A stretch of 64,000 bases of DNA, from the NCBI RefSeq assembly GCF_016107685.1, contig NZ_JABASY010000002.1, forward strand, positions 372,001 to 436,000. The letters run 5' to 3'. How positions within the stretch are numbered: the stretch's first letter is position 1; the number at the start of each line of letters is the position of its first letter. The notes under the pieces were generated by a model that saw only the letters and a program-made list of their open reading frames with translations, was not told where the DNA came from and searched no databases. Origin of the DNA: Brevibacterium yomogidense. GTDB taxonomy: Bacteria; Actinomycetota; Actinomycetes; Actinomycetales; Brevibacteriaceae. Positions 50,104 to 58,020 of this stretch are shown in pieces. Both the position numbers and the translations under genes were made by a program.

Positions 50104-51810
50104 GTGACCGCACAACCCACCACCCGCACCCTGTCCTACAGCTCGGGAGTGTCCGACACACCGCTGCTGGGGCGCACTCTGGGAGACGACCTCGCCGCGG
50201 CGACGGCCTCCCACCCGGGCCGTGAGGCGCTGGTCGACGTCCCCTCAGGGCGCCGGTGGACCTACACGGAGCTGGACGAGGACACCCGGGTGCTGGCCGT
50301 CGCGCTCCTGGACCGCGGTGTGGTGCCCGGCGACCGCGTGGCGATCTGGGCGCAGAACGTCCCCGAATGGACCCTTGTCATGTACGCGGTGGCGCGGATC
50401 GGTGGGATCCTCGTGAACGTCAACCCCGCCTACCGGGTGCACGAGCTCGAATACGTCCTCACGCAGAACGGCACCCGCACCCTCATCACGCAGGTGGCGG
50501 ATGCGCGCACCGACTTCCTGGGGATCGCGAACGAAGCGGCAGGGAGCGTGGCGGGTCTGAACGTCGTGGCGCTCGACACCGTCCCGGGCCCCCTGGGTGC
50601 GGATGCCGGCGCACGGATCGCGGCGGACCAGTCGTTCGCGCACCTCATGGAGCGGGGACGTCTCCTGCTGGAGGACACCGGCGCGAAATGGGCGACGCGA
50701 CTGCGGAAGATCGAGGACGAGGTCGCCGCCGACGACCCCGTCAACCTTCAGTACACGTCCGGCACGACCGGGTTCCCAAAGGGCGTGACACTCAGCCACC
50801 ACAACATCCTCAACAACGGGTTCTCCATCGGTGAACTGCTGGGGTACACGGAGACCGACCGCGTCGTGCTGCCCGTGCCGTTCTTCCACTGCTTCGGCAT
50901 GGTCATCGGCACGCTCGCGATCGTGTCGCACGGCGCGTGCGCGGTGATCCCCGCGGCATCCTTCGACCCGGGGGCGACGCTGCGCTCCGTGGAGCAGGAG
51001 AAGGCGACCTCCCTGTACGGGGTCCCGACCATGTTCATCGCGGAGCTCGCACTCCCGGACTTCGACTCGTTCGACCTGCGCTCCCTGCGCACCGGCGTGA
51101 TGGCCGGGTCGACGTGCCCCGTGGAAGTCATGCGTGAGGTGATCGACCGGATGCATATGACCGAGGTCGCGATCTGCTACGGCATGACGGAGACCTCTCC
51201 CGTGTCCACGATGACCCGCCGTGACGACTCGCTCGCACGGCGCACGGAGACCGTGGGCCGGGCGATGCCGCACGTCGAGATCAAGATCGTCGACCCGGTC
51301 ACGGGGCGCACCGCGCCGCGGGGTGTGAAGGGCGAGGTCTGCACCCGCGGGTACTCCGTCATGCTCGGGTACTGGGAGGAGCCGGACAAGACGGCCGAGG
51401 CGATCGACGCGGCCCGCTGGATGCGCACCGGCGATCTGGGAATCATGGACGAGGACGGGTATGTCGAAGTGACAGGCCGTATCAAGGACATGGTGATCCG
51501 GGGCGGGGAGAACGTCTACCCGCGCGAGATCGAGGAGTTCTTCTACCGTCACCCTGCGATCCGGGACATCCAGGTGGTGGGTGTGCCGGACGAGAAGTAC
51601 GGGGAGGAGCTCATGGCGTGGATCGTGCTCGCGGACGGGCACGAATCCCTCACGGCGGAGGACCTGCGCTCCTTCGCCCAGGGTCGCCTGGCCCACTACA
51701 AGGTCCCGCGCTATGTCGAGCTGCGCAACGGCTTCCCGATGACGGTATCAGGGAAGGTGCGGAAGGTGGAGCTCCGGGAAGAGGGCGCGCGTCTGGTGGG
51801 CGGCGCATAG
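50104..51810 (+). CDS. fatty-acyl-CoA synthetase (AMP-binding, FadD type)
   Basis: 568-aa adenylate-forming acyl-CoA ligase. LQYTSGTTGFPKGVTLSH is the P-loop, YGMTETSPVS the next core motif, WMRTGDLGIMDEDGY and GRIKDMVIRGGENVYP the hinge region, and FPMTVSGKVRKVEL contains the catalytic Lys. It fits medium- or long-chain acyl-CoA synthetases. GTG start with AGGAG nine bases upstream. It is convergent with a thioesterase gene, the reverse reaction. Substrate chain length cannot be told. Confidence 0.92.
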   Translation: MTAQPTTRTLSYSSGVSDTPLLGRTLGDDLAAATASHPGREALVDVPSGRRWTYTELDEDTRVLAVALLDRGVVPGDRVAIWAQNVPEWTLVMYAVARIGGILVNVNPAYRVHELEYVLTQNGTRTLITQVADARTDFLGIANEAAGSVAGLNVVALDTVPGPLGADAGARIAADQSFAHLMERGRLLLEDTGAKWATRLRKIEDEVAADDPVNLQYTSGTTGFPKGVTLSHHNILNNGFSIGELLGYTETDRVVLPVPFFHCFGMVIGTLAIVSHGACAVIPAASFDPGATLRSVEQEKATSLYGVPTMFIAELALPDFDSFDLRSLRTGVMAGSTCPVEVMREVIDRMHMTEVAICYGMTETSPVSTMTRRDDSLARRTETVGRAMPHVEIKIVDPVTGRTAPRGVKGEVCTRGYSVMLGYWEEPDKTAEAIDAARWMRTGDLGIMDEDGYVEVTGRIKDMVIRGGENVYPREIEEFFYRHPAIRDIQVVGVPDEKYGEELMAWIVLADGHESLTAEDLRSFAQGRLAHYKVPRYVELRNGFPMTVSGKVRKVELREEGARLVGGA

Positions 51811-51904
51811 GCCGGACCGCGTCGGTGGGCCCGGTCGGCCTCCCGTCCCGGGAGGTCCGGCCGGGCGCCCGGAATCCGGGTCAGGAACGATCTTCGCGGT
51901 CCGG

Positions 51905-52336
51905 TCAGGCCCCGTTCTCCGCGCTGCCGCGAAGGGTGTCCAGGGTGCTCCTCGACAAGTCGTCCAGCGGCGTCGAGCGCCGTGTCGACGTGTCGGTGAG
52001 CACCATGACGGATTCTGCACGCGCGTGGGGGATGCCCTCGCTGACGAGCAGCTGTTCGACGGTGATCGAGCTGGTGCCCACACGGACGACACGGGAACCC
52101 ACTTCGACGTCACCGGGCCACAGGAGTTCCTTGAGGTACTCGATGGTGATCTTCGCGAGGACGAAGTCCCGTGCGGGATCCGCCGCGACCTGCCGCAGCT
52201 GGTGCATGAGCTCGACGCGTCCCGTCTCGAAGAACGTGGAGTAGACCGCGTTGTTCACGTGTCCCTGCCGGTCCGTGTCCGCGTAGCGCAGCTTGTCGTA
52301 GGACCGCATGGGATAGCCCGACAGCGGTGAGGGCAT
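51905..52336 (-). CDS. acyl-CoA thioesterase (hotdog fold, 4HBT type)
   Basis: 143-aa single-hotdog thioesterase. LRYADTDRQGHVNNAVYSTFFE has the catalytic Asp and the family HVNN motif; PGDVEVGSRVVRVGTSSITVEQ is the typical central strand. GAAGGAG eight bases before the ATG at 52336 selects this start over the ATG seven codons earlier. It lies 22 bases after the ThDP enzyme gene on the same strand, so both are probably one operon. Substrate unknown. Confidence 0.9.
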   Translation of the reverse strand: MPSPLSGYPMRSYDKLRYADTDRQGHVNNAVYSTFFETGRVELMHQLRQVAADPARDFVLAKITIEYLKELLWPGDVEVGSRVVRVGTSSITVEQLLVSEGIPHARAESVMVLTDTSTRRSTPLDDLSRSTLDTLRGSAENGA

Positions 52337-52358
52337 GGGGGAGGCTCCTTCGCTCATG

Positions 52359-54011
52359 TCAGTACGCCTTCACGCGCTGCTCGACGATGATGTGGATGAG
52401 AGCGAAGCGGCCCTCGTCGATCGCGGCGAACGCCGTGTCGAGCGCCGCCGGCACGTCCGCGTCGTGCTCGACGCGCACGCCGGTCCCCCCGAATGCCTCC
52501 GCCATGAGCGCGAAGTCGGGGTTGACCATCTGCGTGCCGGACACTCGGTCCGGGTATTCCCGCTCCTGGTGGGTGCGGATGGTCCCGTACTCCTGGTTGT
52601 CCATCACGACGACCAGGGGGTGCGCGCCGTACTGGGCGGCCGTCGCGAGCTCCTGCCCGTTCATGAGGAACTCGCCGTCGCCGGCGATCGACACGACCTG
52701 GCGGTCGGGGAAGCGCAGGGAGGCGGCGATGGCGGAGGGGACGGAATAGCCCATCGACCCGTTGCGGGCGGAGAGCATCGAGGCGTACCCGTTGGTCGGG
52801 AAGTATCGGTGAGCCCAGTTCGTGTGCTCTCCCGCGCCGAAGGTCACCATCGCGTCCTCCTCGAGGCGCTCGACGAGTCCGGCCATGAGCGTGGCCATGC
52901 GGGCCTGCCCCTCTCCGGGTGTCGCGGACGGCGGTGTGGAGAAGTCGACCTGCTGCTGCCGCAGACGGTTCGTCCACTGACGCCACGTGTCGCGCACGGG
53001 GAGGTCCATGCGGACGAGGTCGCGGACGAACGGGTCCGGCTTCGCGACGATCTGGTGGGTGACGGGCCCGGACCGGCCTCGGAGGGAGGGGTCGATCGTC
53101 ACGATGAAGTTCGTCTTGTCCCAGTTCTGACGGACGGTGAAGCCATCGGTGATGACGTCTCCGGGCACCGTGCCGACGAACACGAGGAGGTCGGATTCGT
53201 CCATGAGGCTCTGTGTGAAGTCCGGGCGACCGTACCCCAGGGGCCCCACGTAGGACGGCGAGCCGAACGGGACGGTGCCCTGGCAGCGCCATTCGGCTGC
53301 AGCCGGGAGGTTGTGGTCCTCGAGCCACCGCGTGAATTCGTCGGCGGCCTCGTGCGACCAGTCATTGCCGCCGAATACGAACAGCGGACGGTCGGAGTGA
53401 TCGAGCGCGGTCTTGAGCGCCTTCCAGTCGGTCACCGTCATGCCGCCGGTGGCGATGGGGATCTCCGGGTGCACGAAGTCCTCGTGGGGCTCGCGGATGA
53501 CGTCCTCGGGAAGACCGACGACCACGGGGCCGGGGCGCCCGGAGTTCGCGGCGAAAATGGCCTCCGCGACGATCTCCGACGCGCGCTCCGGGTGGTCGAG
53601 CACCATGACGCGCTTCGCCCCGGTGTCGAACCACGCCTTGGGGTCGAACTCCTGGAACGCCTCCTTCTCGCGGTGCTCGAAGGGGATGAGGCCGACGAAC
53701 AGCACCATGGGGGTCGAATCCTGCCACGCGGTGTGGAGCCCCACGTGGGCGTTGGCGGCACCCGGACCGCGGGTCACCATGGCGATGCCGGGGAGGCTCG
53801 TCATCTTCCCATCGGCCTCGGCCATGTACGCCGCACCGCCCTCGTGGCGGCAGACGACCGTCTGGATGCTCGATCCGTGCAGGCCGTCGAGGACGTCCAG
53901 GTAGGACTCTCCGGGGATCACGTAGACGCGTTCGACGCCGTGCTGTTCGAGCGAGCGGACGATCATGTGTCCGGCGGACGGAGTGCCGTGGCGGGCGGAG
54001 TCTGACGCCAT
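52359..54011 (-). CDS. thiamine diphosphate-dependent enzyme (acetolactate synthase-like)
   Basis: 550-aa ThDP enzyme with the usual three domains. VYVIPGESYLDVLDGL has the cofactor-activating Glu in the N-terminal domain, VTRGPGAANAHVGLHTAW follows, and VVSIAGDGEFLMNGQEL (GDG...N) is the ThDP/Mg motif in the C-terminal domain. It is not the anabolic acetolactate synthase of an ilvBNC operon, because no small subunit is present; oxo-acid decarboxylase or a carboligase are possible. GAAGGA ten bases upstream supports the ATG at 54011. Paired with a thioesterase gene. Confidence 0.88.
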   Translation of the reverse strand: MASDSARHGTPSAGHMIVRSLEQHGVERVYVIPGESYLDVLDGLHGSSIQTVVCRHEGGAAYMAEADGKMTSLPGIAMVTRGPGAANAHVGLHTAWQDSTPMVLFVGLIPFEHREKEAFQEFDPKAWFDTGAKRVMVLDHPERASEIVAEAIFAANSGRPGPVVVGLPEDVIREPHEDFVHPEIPIATGGMTVTDWKALKTALDHSDRPLFVFGGNDWSHEAADEFTRWLEDHNLPAAAEWRCQGTVPFGSPSYVGPLGYGRPDFTQSLMDESDLLVFVGTVPGDVITDGFTVRQNWDKTNFIVTIDPSLRGRSGPVTHQIVAKPDPFVRDLVRMDLPVRDTWRQWTNRLRQQQVDFSTPPSATPGEGQARMATLMAGLVERLEEDAMVTFGAGEHTNWAHRYFPTNGYASMLSARNGSMGYSVPSAIAASLRFPDRQVVSIAGDGEFLMNGQELATAAQYGAHPLVVVMDNQEYGTIRTHQEREYPDRVSGTQMVNPDFALMAEAFGGTGVRVEHDADVPAALDTAFAAIDEGRFALIHIIVEQRVKAY

Positions 54012-54202
54012 TGTGTGAGTTCCTTCGTGATCGCGGGGGCGGTCGTTGTGTGGGGTCCGGTTCATTATGCGCGGAAGTGTCGTGTTGGGAAGCGAATCTG
54101 CCCGACTGGGCGCGGATCGGCAGGGATGTCTCGCCTCCTGAGACGGGAGATGGGCGCAGGGCGCTCCTCCGTACATGGTCGGGAATGATGACGATTGTGT
54201 TT

Positions 54203-54229
54203 CGATTTATGTGGGACACGCACAAATCG
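54203..54229. promoter_or_regulatory. A+T-rich inverted repeat upstream of gluA
   Basis: CGATTTATGTG (54203-54213) and CACAAATCG (54221-54229) are inverted copies apart from one extra base, in the 265-bp divergent gap. The TGTG...CACA core recalls cAMP-receptor-type sites, but the spacing is 7 rather than 8, so the regulator is open. No gene fits in 54012-54276. Confidence 0.35.
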
Positions 54230-54263
54230 CCAATCTGAGATGCCCCTGGAAGCCACTTGTGAG

Positions 54264-54269
54264 TAGTCT
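54264..54269 (+). promoter_or_regulatory. -10 box of gluA, leaderless type
   Basis: TAGTCT, seven bases before the gluA ATG at 54277, without a ribosome site between. Suggests a leaderless mRNA. Confidence 0.45.
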
Positions 54270-54276
54270 TGGCGCC

Positions 54277-55041
54277 ATGACCACGAACGTGACCAGCGAC
54301 ACGGGTGCGCCCCTTGTCGAGATGAAGGACGTCGAGAAGTACTACGGAGACTTCCACGCCCTGAAGAACGTCAACCTGAACGTCTCGCGCGGCGAGGTCG
54401 TCGTCGTGATCGGGCCCTCCGGGTCCGGCAAGTCGACCCTCTGCCGCACGATCAACCGCCTGGAGACCATCAGCGCCGGAACCATCACGATCGACGGGAA
54501 GAAGCTGCCGGAGGAGGGTGCTGCACTGGCGCGGCTCCGCTCCGACGTGGGCATGGTCTTCCAGTCGTTCAACCTCTTCGCCCATCTCACGATCCTCGAG
54601 AACGTGACCCTCGGCCCGACCAAGGTGAGAGGACTGAAGAAGGCGGAGGCGGATGAGCTTGCGATGCAGCTGCTCAAGCGCGTGGGCGTCGGTCATCAGG
54701 CGGAGAAGTATCCTGCGCAGCTGTCCGGCGGGCAGCAGCAGCGCGTCGCGATCGCCCGGTCGCTCGCGATGAAGCCAAAACTCATGCTCTTCGACGAGCC
54801 GACCTCGGCGCTCGACCCGGAGATGATCAACGAGGTCCTCGACACGATGGTCGAACTGGCGCAGGAGGGGATGACGATGGTCGTCGTCACCCACGAGATG
54901 GGCTTCGCGCGCAAGGCCGCTCACCGCGTCGTCTTCATGGCCGACGGCGAGATCGTCGAAGTGGCGGGCCCGGAGGAGTTCTTCACGAACCCGCAGTCCG
55001 ACCGGGCGAAGGACTTCCTCTCGAAGCTCCTCACCCAGTGA
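54277..55041 (+). CDS. gluA: glutamate ABC transporter ATP-binding protein
   Basis: 254-aa polar amino acid ABC ATPase. GPSGSGKST (Walker A, about residue 46), VFQSFNLFAHLT (Q loop), LSGGQQQRVAIARSLA (signature), LMLFDEPTSALDP (Walker B) and VVTHEM (switch His) are all intact. It heads gluABCD, whose products import glutamate in corynebacteria. Although the frame is open further upstream, the ATG at 54277 gives the family N-terminus and lies seven bases after a -10 box. Confidence 0.95.
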   Translation: MTTNVTSDTGAPLVEMKDVEKYYGDFHALKNVNLNVSRGEVVVVIGPSGSGKSTLCRTINRLETISAGTITIDGKKLPEEGAALARLRSDVGMVFQSFNLFAHLTILENVTLGPTKVRGLKKAEADELAMQLLKRVGVGHQAEKYPAQLSGGQQQRVAIARSLAMKPKLMLFDEPTSALDPEMINEVLDTMVELAQEGMTMVVVTHEMGFARKAAHRVVFMADGEIVEVAGPEEFFTNPQSDRAKDFLSKLLTQ

Positions 55042-55126
55042 TCCACCGGTGGCGGACGCCTCCGTCCGTTCACCGGCACCCCCTCCGTCGACGCAGACGG
55101 AACACACGCTCTGACAAGGAGAGAAC

Positions 55127-56020
55127 ATGAAGAAGCTCAGCACCATCGTCGCCGGCGCAGCCGTCGGCCTGCTCGCGCTCACCGCGTGCGGCCAGGAGGG
55201 CACCCCGGATGCCGGCGGTGGCGAGGGCGCCGCGGAAGCCCCCGAATACACCGTCGCGGAGGATGTGGACCTCTCGGACAGTCCGACGTGGGAGTCCGCG
55301 GACTCCTCGGGCACCCTCAAGGTCGGCGTGAAGAAGGACCAGCCCGGACTGGGCAATGTGGAGCCCGGTTCCGACATCCCCGAAGGCTTCGACATCGAGA
55401 TCGCGAAGATCACGGCCGCCGCACTGGGCTTCGCCCCCGATGACATCGAGTGGGTCGAGACGGTGTCCGCGAACCGTGAGCCGTTCCTCCAGCAGGGGAA
55501 CGTCGACATGATCGTCGCGACCTACACGATCAACGACGAGCGCAAGAAGGTCGTGGACTTCGCCGGCCCGTACTACGTGGCGGGCCAGGACCTCCTCGTC
55601 GCGGAGGATTCGGACATCAGCAGTCCGGACGACATCGCGGGCAAGCGCGTGTGCTCCGTCGACGGTTCGACACCGGCGCAGAACATCGAGGAGGAGTACT
55701 CGGAGGCGGAGCTCGTGACCTACGACGCGTACTCCAAGTGCGTGACAGACCTGCAGTCCGGTTCGGTGGACGCGGTCACCACGGATGACGCGATCCTCCG
55801 CGGGTACGCGGCGCAGTACGAAGGTGAGTTCAAGGTCGTCGGCGACCCGTTCACCGAAGAGCCCTACGGCGTCGGTCTGCCGAAGGACGACGACGCCCTG
55901 CGTGACGCCGTGAACGATGCGCTCGAGGCGTCGATGGAGGACGGCACGTGGACGGAGGCGTTCGAGTACACGCTCGGCGACTCCTCGGGTGTCGAGCAGC
56001 CCTCCGTCGATCGGTACTGA
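55127..56020 (+). CDS. gluB: glutamate ABC transporter substrate-binding lipoprotein
   Basis: 297-aa lipoprotein. The signal peptide ends in LTAC (lipobox Cys21), then a Gly/Ala/Glu linker, then a two-lobed SBP family 3 fold: KVGVKKDQPGLG, GFDIEIAKITAAALG, NVDMIVATYTINDERKKVVDFAGPYYVAGQDLLV and the Arg/Asp ligand region are as in glutamate-binding GluB. ACAAGGAGAG lies before the ATG. It is anchored outside the membrane and delivers glutamate to GluCD. Confidence 0.94.
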   Translation: MKKLSTIVAGAAVGLLALTACGQEGTPDAGGGEGAAEAPEYTVAEDVDLSDSPTWESADSSGTLKVGVKKDQPGLGNVEPGSDIPEGFDIEIAKITAAALGFAPDDIEWVETVSANREPFLQQGNVDMIVATYTINDERKKVVDFAGPYYVAGQDLLVAEDSDISSPDDIAGKRVCSVDGSTPAQNIEEEYSEAELVTYDAYSKCVTDLQSGSVDAVTTDDAILRGYAAQYEGEFKVVGDPFTEEPYGVGLPKDDDALRDAVNDALEASMEDGTWTEAFEYTLGDSSGVEQPSVDRY

Positions 56021-56128
56021 CTCCGCATCGATTTCCACATCCGCACCGGTGGCGGATGAGGCCCGGCGGTCGCACAGCGCGGCCGCCGGGCCGATCCGCC
56101 CACCGGTCAGGGAGAACGAGAGACTCTT

Positions 56129-56785
56129 GTGAATCCGCTCATCCAGATGTTCCTCAACGGAACCTGGGGGACGCTGTCGCTGTTCGGCGTGACGCTGATC
56201 GGCTGCCTGATCGGCGGTACGATCCTCGCGGCGATGCGCGTGTCACCCACGCCCGTACTGCGGGGCGCAGCCGCGACCTACGTCAACGTCGTGAGGAACA
56301 CACCCCTCACCCTCGTGATGTTCTTCTGCGTGTTCGGCCTCCCGTACCTCGACATCCGCTTCGGCAGCACCGCCGCGATGAACTCGTTCGTCCTCGCGAA
56401 CATCGCGCTCATCGCCTACACGTCGTGCTTCGTGGCGGAGACGCTGCGCTCCGGCATCGCAACCGTCCCGGTCGGGCAGGCGGAGGCCGCACGCGCGGTC
56501 GGCCTGGGGTTCGGCCAGGTGCTGAGCTTCGTGGTGCTGCCGCAGGCATTCCGCACCGTGCTGCCGCCGATGGGCAGTGTCATCATCGCGATGCTGAAGA
56601 ACACGTCGATCGCGTCGGCCTTCAACAACCGTGAGCTGATCTCCGCGATGCGCAACGCGATCGAGGTCCGCGGCGACATCGTCATCCCGCTGCTGCTCGC
56701 CACCGCACTCGTCTACCTGGTGCTGGCGATCGGGATCGGTCGCGTCTTCGAATACCTCGAGAAGAAGCTGGTGATCGTCCGATGA
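56129..56785 (+). CDS. gluC: glutamate ABC transporter permease
   Basis: 218-aa HisM-type permease with five hydrophobic helices. NVVRNTPLTLVMFF is the entry motif and EAARAVGLGFGQVLSFVVLPQAFR the EAA loop that contacts GluA. It starts at a GTG (56129) with GGGAGAACGAGAG upstream. Its stop overlaps gluD as ATGA. Confidence 0.94.
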   Translation: MNPLIQMFLNGTWGTLSLFGVTLIGCLIGGTILAAMRVSPTPVLRGAAATYVNVVRNTPLTLVMFFCVFGLPYLDIRFGSTAAMNSFVLANIALIAYTSCFVAETLRSGIATVPVGQAEAARAVGLGFGQVLSFVVLPQAFRTVLPPMGSVIIAMLKNTSIASAFNNRELISAMRNAIEVRGDIVIPLLLATALVYLVLAIGIGRVFEYLEKKLVIVR

Positions 56786-57612
56786 GTGCACCGACTCAGG
56801 TCCTGTTCGACGAGCCGGGGCCCCGCGCGCGCCGGATGAACGTCGGCCTGTCGATCCTGTCCGTCATCTTGCTGCTGGGGCTGATCGCGTTCATCGGCTG
56901 GAAGTTCTCCGACGCCGGTCAGCTCACGGCTGCCAAGTGGGAGCCCTTCTCCTACGCCGTCATCCAGAAGGCGCTGCTCACGGGTATGTGGGCGACGATC
57001 AAGGTGGCCATCGTCGCGACGATCCTGGCGCTGGTCGTGGGTGTCACGTTCGCACTGCTGCGGCTGGCCCCGCAGAAGGTGATCTCGCTGCCGTCGACAA
57101 TCGTGCTCGAGATCTTCCGCGGTGTTCCGGTGCTGCTGCTCATCTTCGCGATGTTCCTGCTGTTCGGGAATGAGATCGGCTCGTTCTGGTCCGTGGTCAT
57201 CGGCCTCACGCTGTACAACGGCATGGTGATCGCGGAGATCATCCGTGCGGGCATCCTCGCTGTGCCGCGCGGACAGCGCGAGGCATCGATGTCCATCGGC
57301 ATGCGCGGCGCCCAGACGATGCGGATGATCCTCATGCCGCAGGCGATCCGGGCGATGATGCCCACGCTCATCGCGCAGGTGGTCGTGCTGCTGAAGGACT
57401 CCGCACTGGGTTTCATCGTCACCTACCAGGACCTGCTCTACCAGGTGAATTCGATCGGGCGTGCCTACAACAACCTGCTGCCCACGTTCATCGTCGGAGC
57501 AGTGATCTTCATTCTCATCAACATGGTGGTCGCGGGCATTGCGCGGTACCTTGAGAAGAGGATGTCGAGGAAGACGGCGGCGACCACCGGTCCCGCCAAG
57601 GGCGCCGACTGA
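56782..57612 (+). CDS. gluD: glutamate ABC transporter permease
   Basis: 276-aa second permease. One N-terminal helix is followed by the five-helix domain; EIFRGVPVLLLIFAMF and GQREASMSIGMRGAQTMRMILMPQAIR (EAA loop) are the family motifs. The ATG overlaps the gluC stop. A small basic/charged tail ends the protein. Works as a heterodimer with GluC. Confidence 0.94.
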   Translation: MSAPTQVLFDEPGPRARRMNVGLSILSVILLLGLIAFIGWKFSDAGQLTAAKWEPFSYAVIQKALLTGMWATIKVAIVATILALVVGVTFALLRLAPQKVISLPSTIVLEIFRGVPVLLLIFAMFLLFGNEIGSFWSVVIGLTLYNGMVIAEIIRAGILAVPRGQREASMSIGMRGAQTMRMILMPQAIRAMMPTLIAQVVVLLKDSALGFIVTYQDLLYQVNSIGRAYNNLLPTFIVGAVIFILINMVVAGIARYLEKRMSRKTAATTGPAKGAD

Positions 57613-57631
57613 CGGAGGAGTGACGTGTTCC

Positions 57632-57946
57632 ATGGCTGAGCCGACGAAGGTCCCGACGCGATACGACGTCACTGAGGAAGAGGATCGCATGCGGATCGTC
57701 ATCCGCGACCTGTCGGGCGACACGCCCGTGCTCGTGGGGTTCCTCGAATACAGGATGGACGGCGACGTGCGGACGATCCTCCACACGATCATCGACGAGG
57801 CCTACTCCCGGCAGGGATGGGCGCGCACGCTCGTGACGGAGGCGCTTGCGCTCTTCGCGCGCGACGACGCGAAGATCCGGTCGATGTGCAGCTATGTGGA
57901 TCGCTACCTGGAGCGCTTCCCGCAGTACCGCACCATGCTCGCGTGA
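57632..57946 (+). CDS. GNAT-related acetyltransferase, YjdJ type
   Basis: 104-aa minimal GNAT domain (the Acetyltransf_CG/GCN5-like small type). VGFLEYRMDGDVRTILHTIIDEAYSRQGWARTLVTEAL has the beta-strand and acetyl-CoA-binding loop in the order of the family, and SMCSYVDRYLERFPQY the typical end. GGAGGAG lies upstream of the ATG. It follows gluD by 19 bases and may be on the same transcript. Substrate unknown. Confidence 0.88.
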   Translation: MAEPTKVPTRYDVTEEEDRMRIVIRDLSGDTPVLVGFLEYRMDGDVRTILHTIIDEAYSRQGWARTLVTEALALFARDDAKIRSMCSYVDRYLERFPQYRTMLA

Positions 57947-57958
57947 GGCGAGCGGACG

Positions 57959-57989
57959 GCGGCCCCCACCGGTGCTCGGTGGGGGCCGC
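57959..57989. terminator. 12-bp hairpin between convergent GNAT and MOSC genes
   Basis: GCGGCCCCCACC (57959-57970) pairs perfectly with GGTGGGGGCCGC (57978-57989) around a 7-base loop. It lies between the ends of two convergent genes and is followed on the plus strand by a weak CTTT run. Bidirectional terminator. Confidence 0.75.
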
Positions 57990-58020
57990 GGTCTTTCCGC
58001 GCTCAGTCCTCCTTCCGGGC

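Noticed and set aside
54203..54229. CRP/GlxR site before gluA
   Set aside because: TGTG and CACA are 7 bases apart, not the 8 of the consensus, so only an unspecified inverted repeat is reported.
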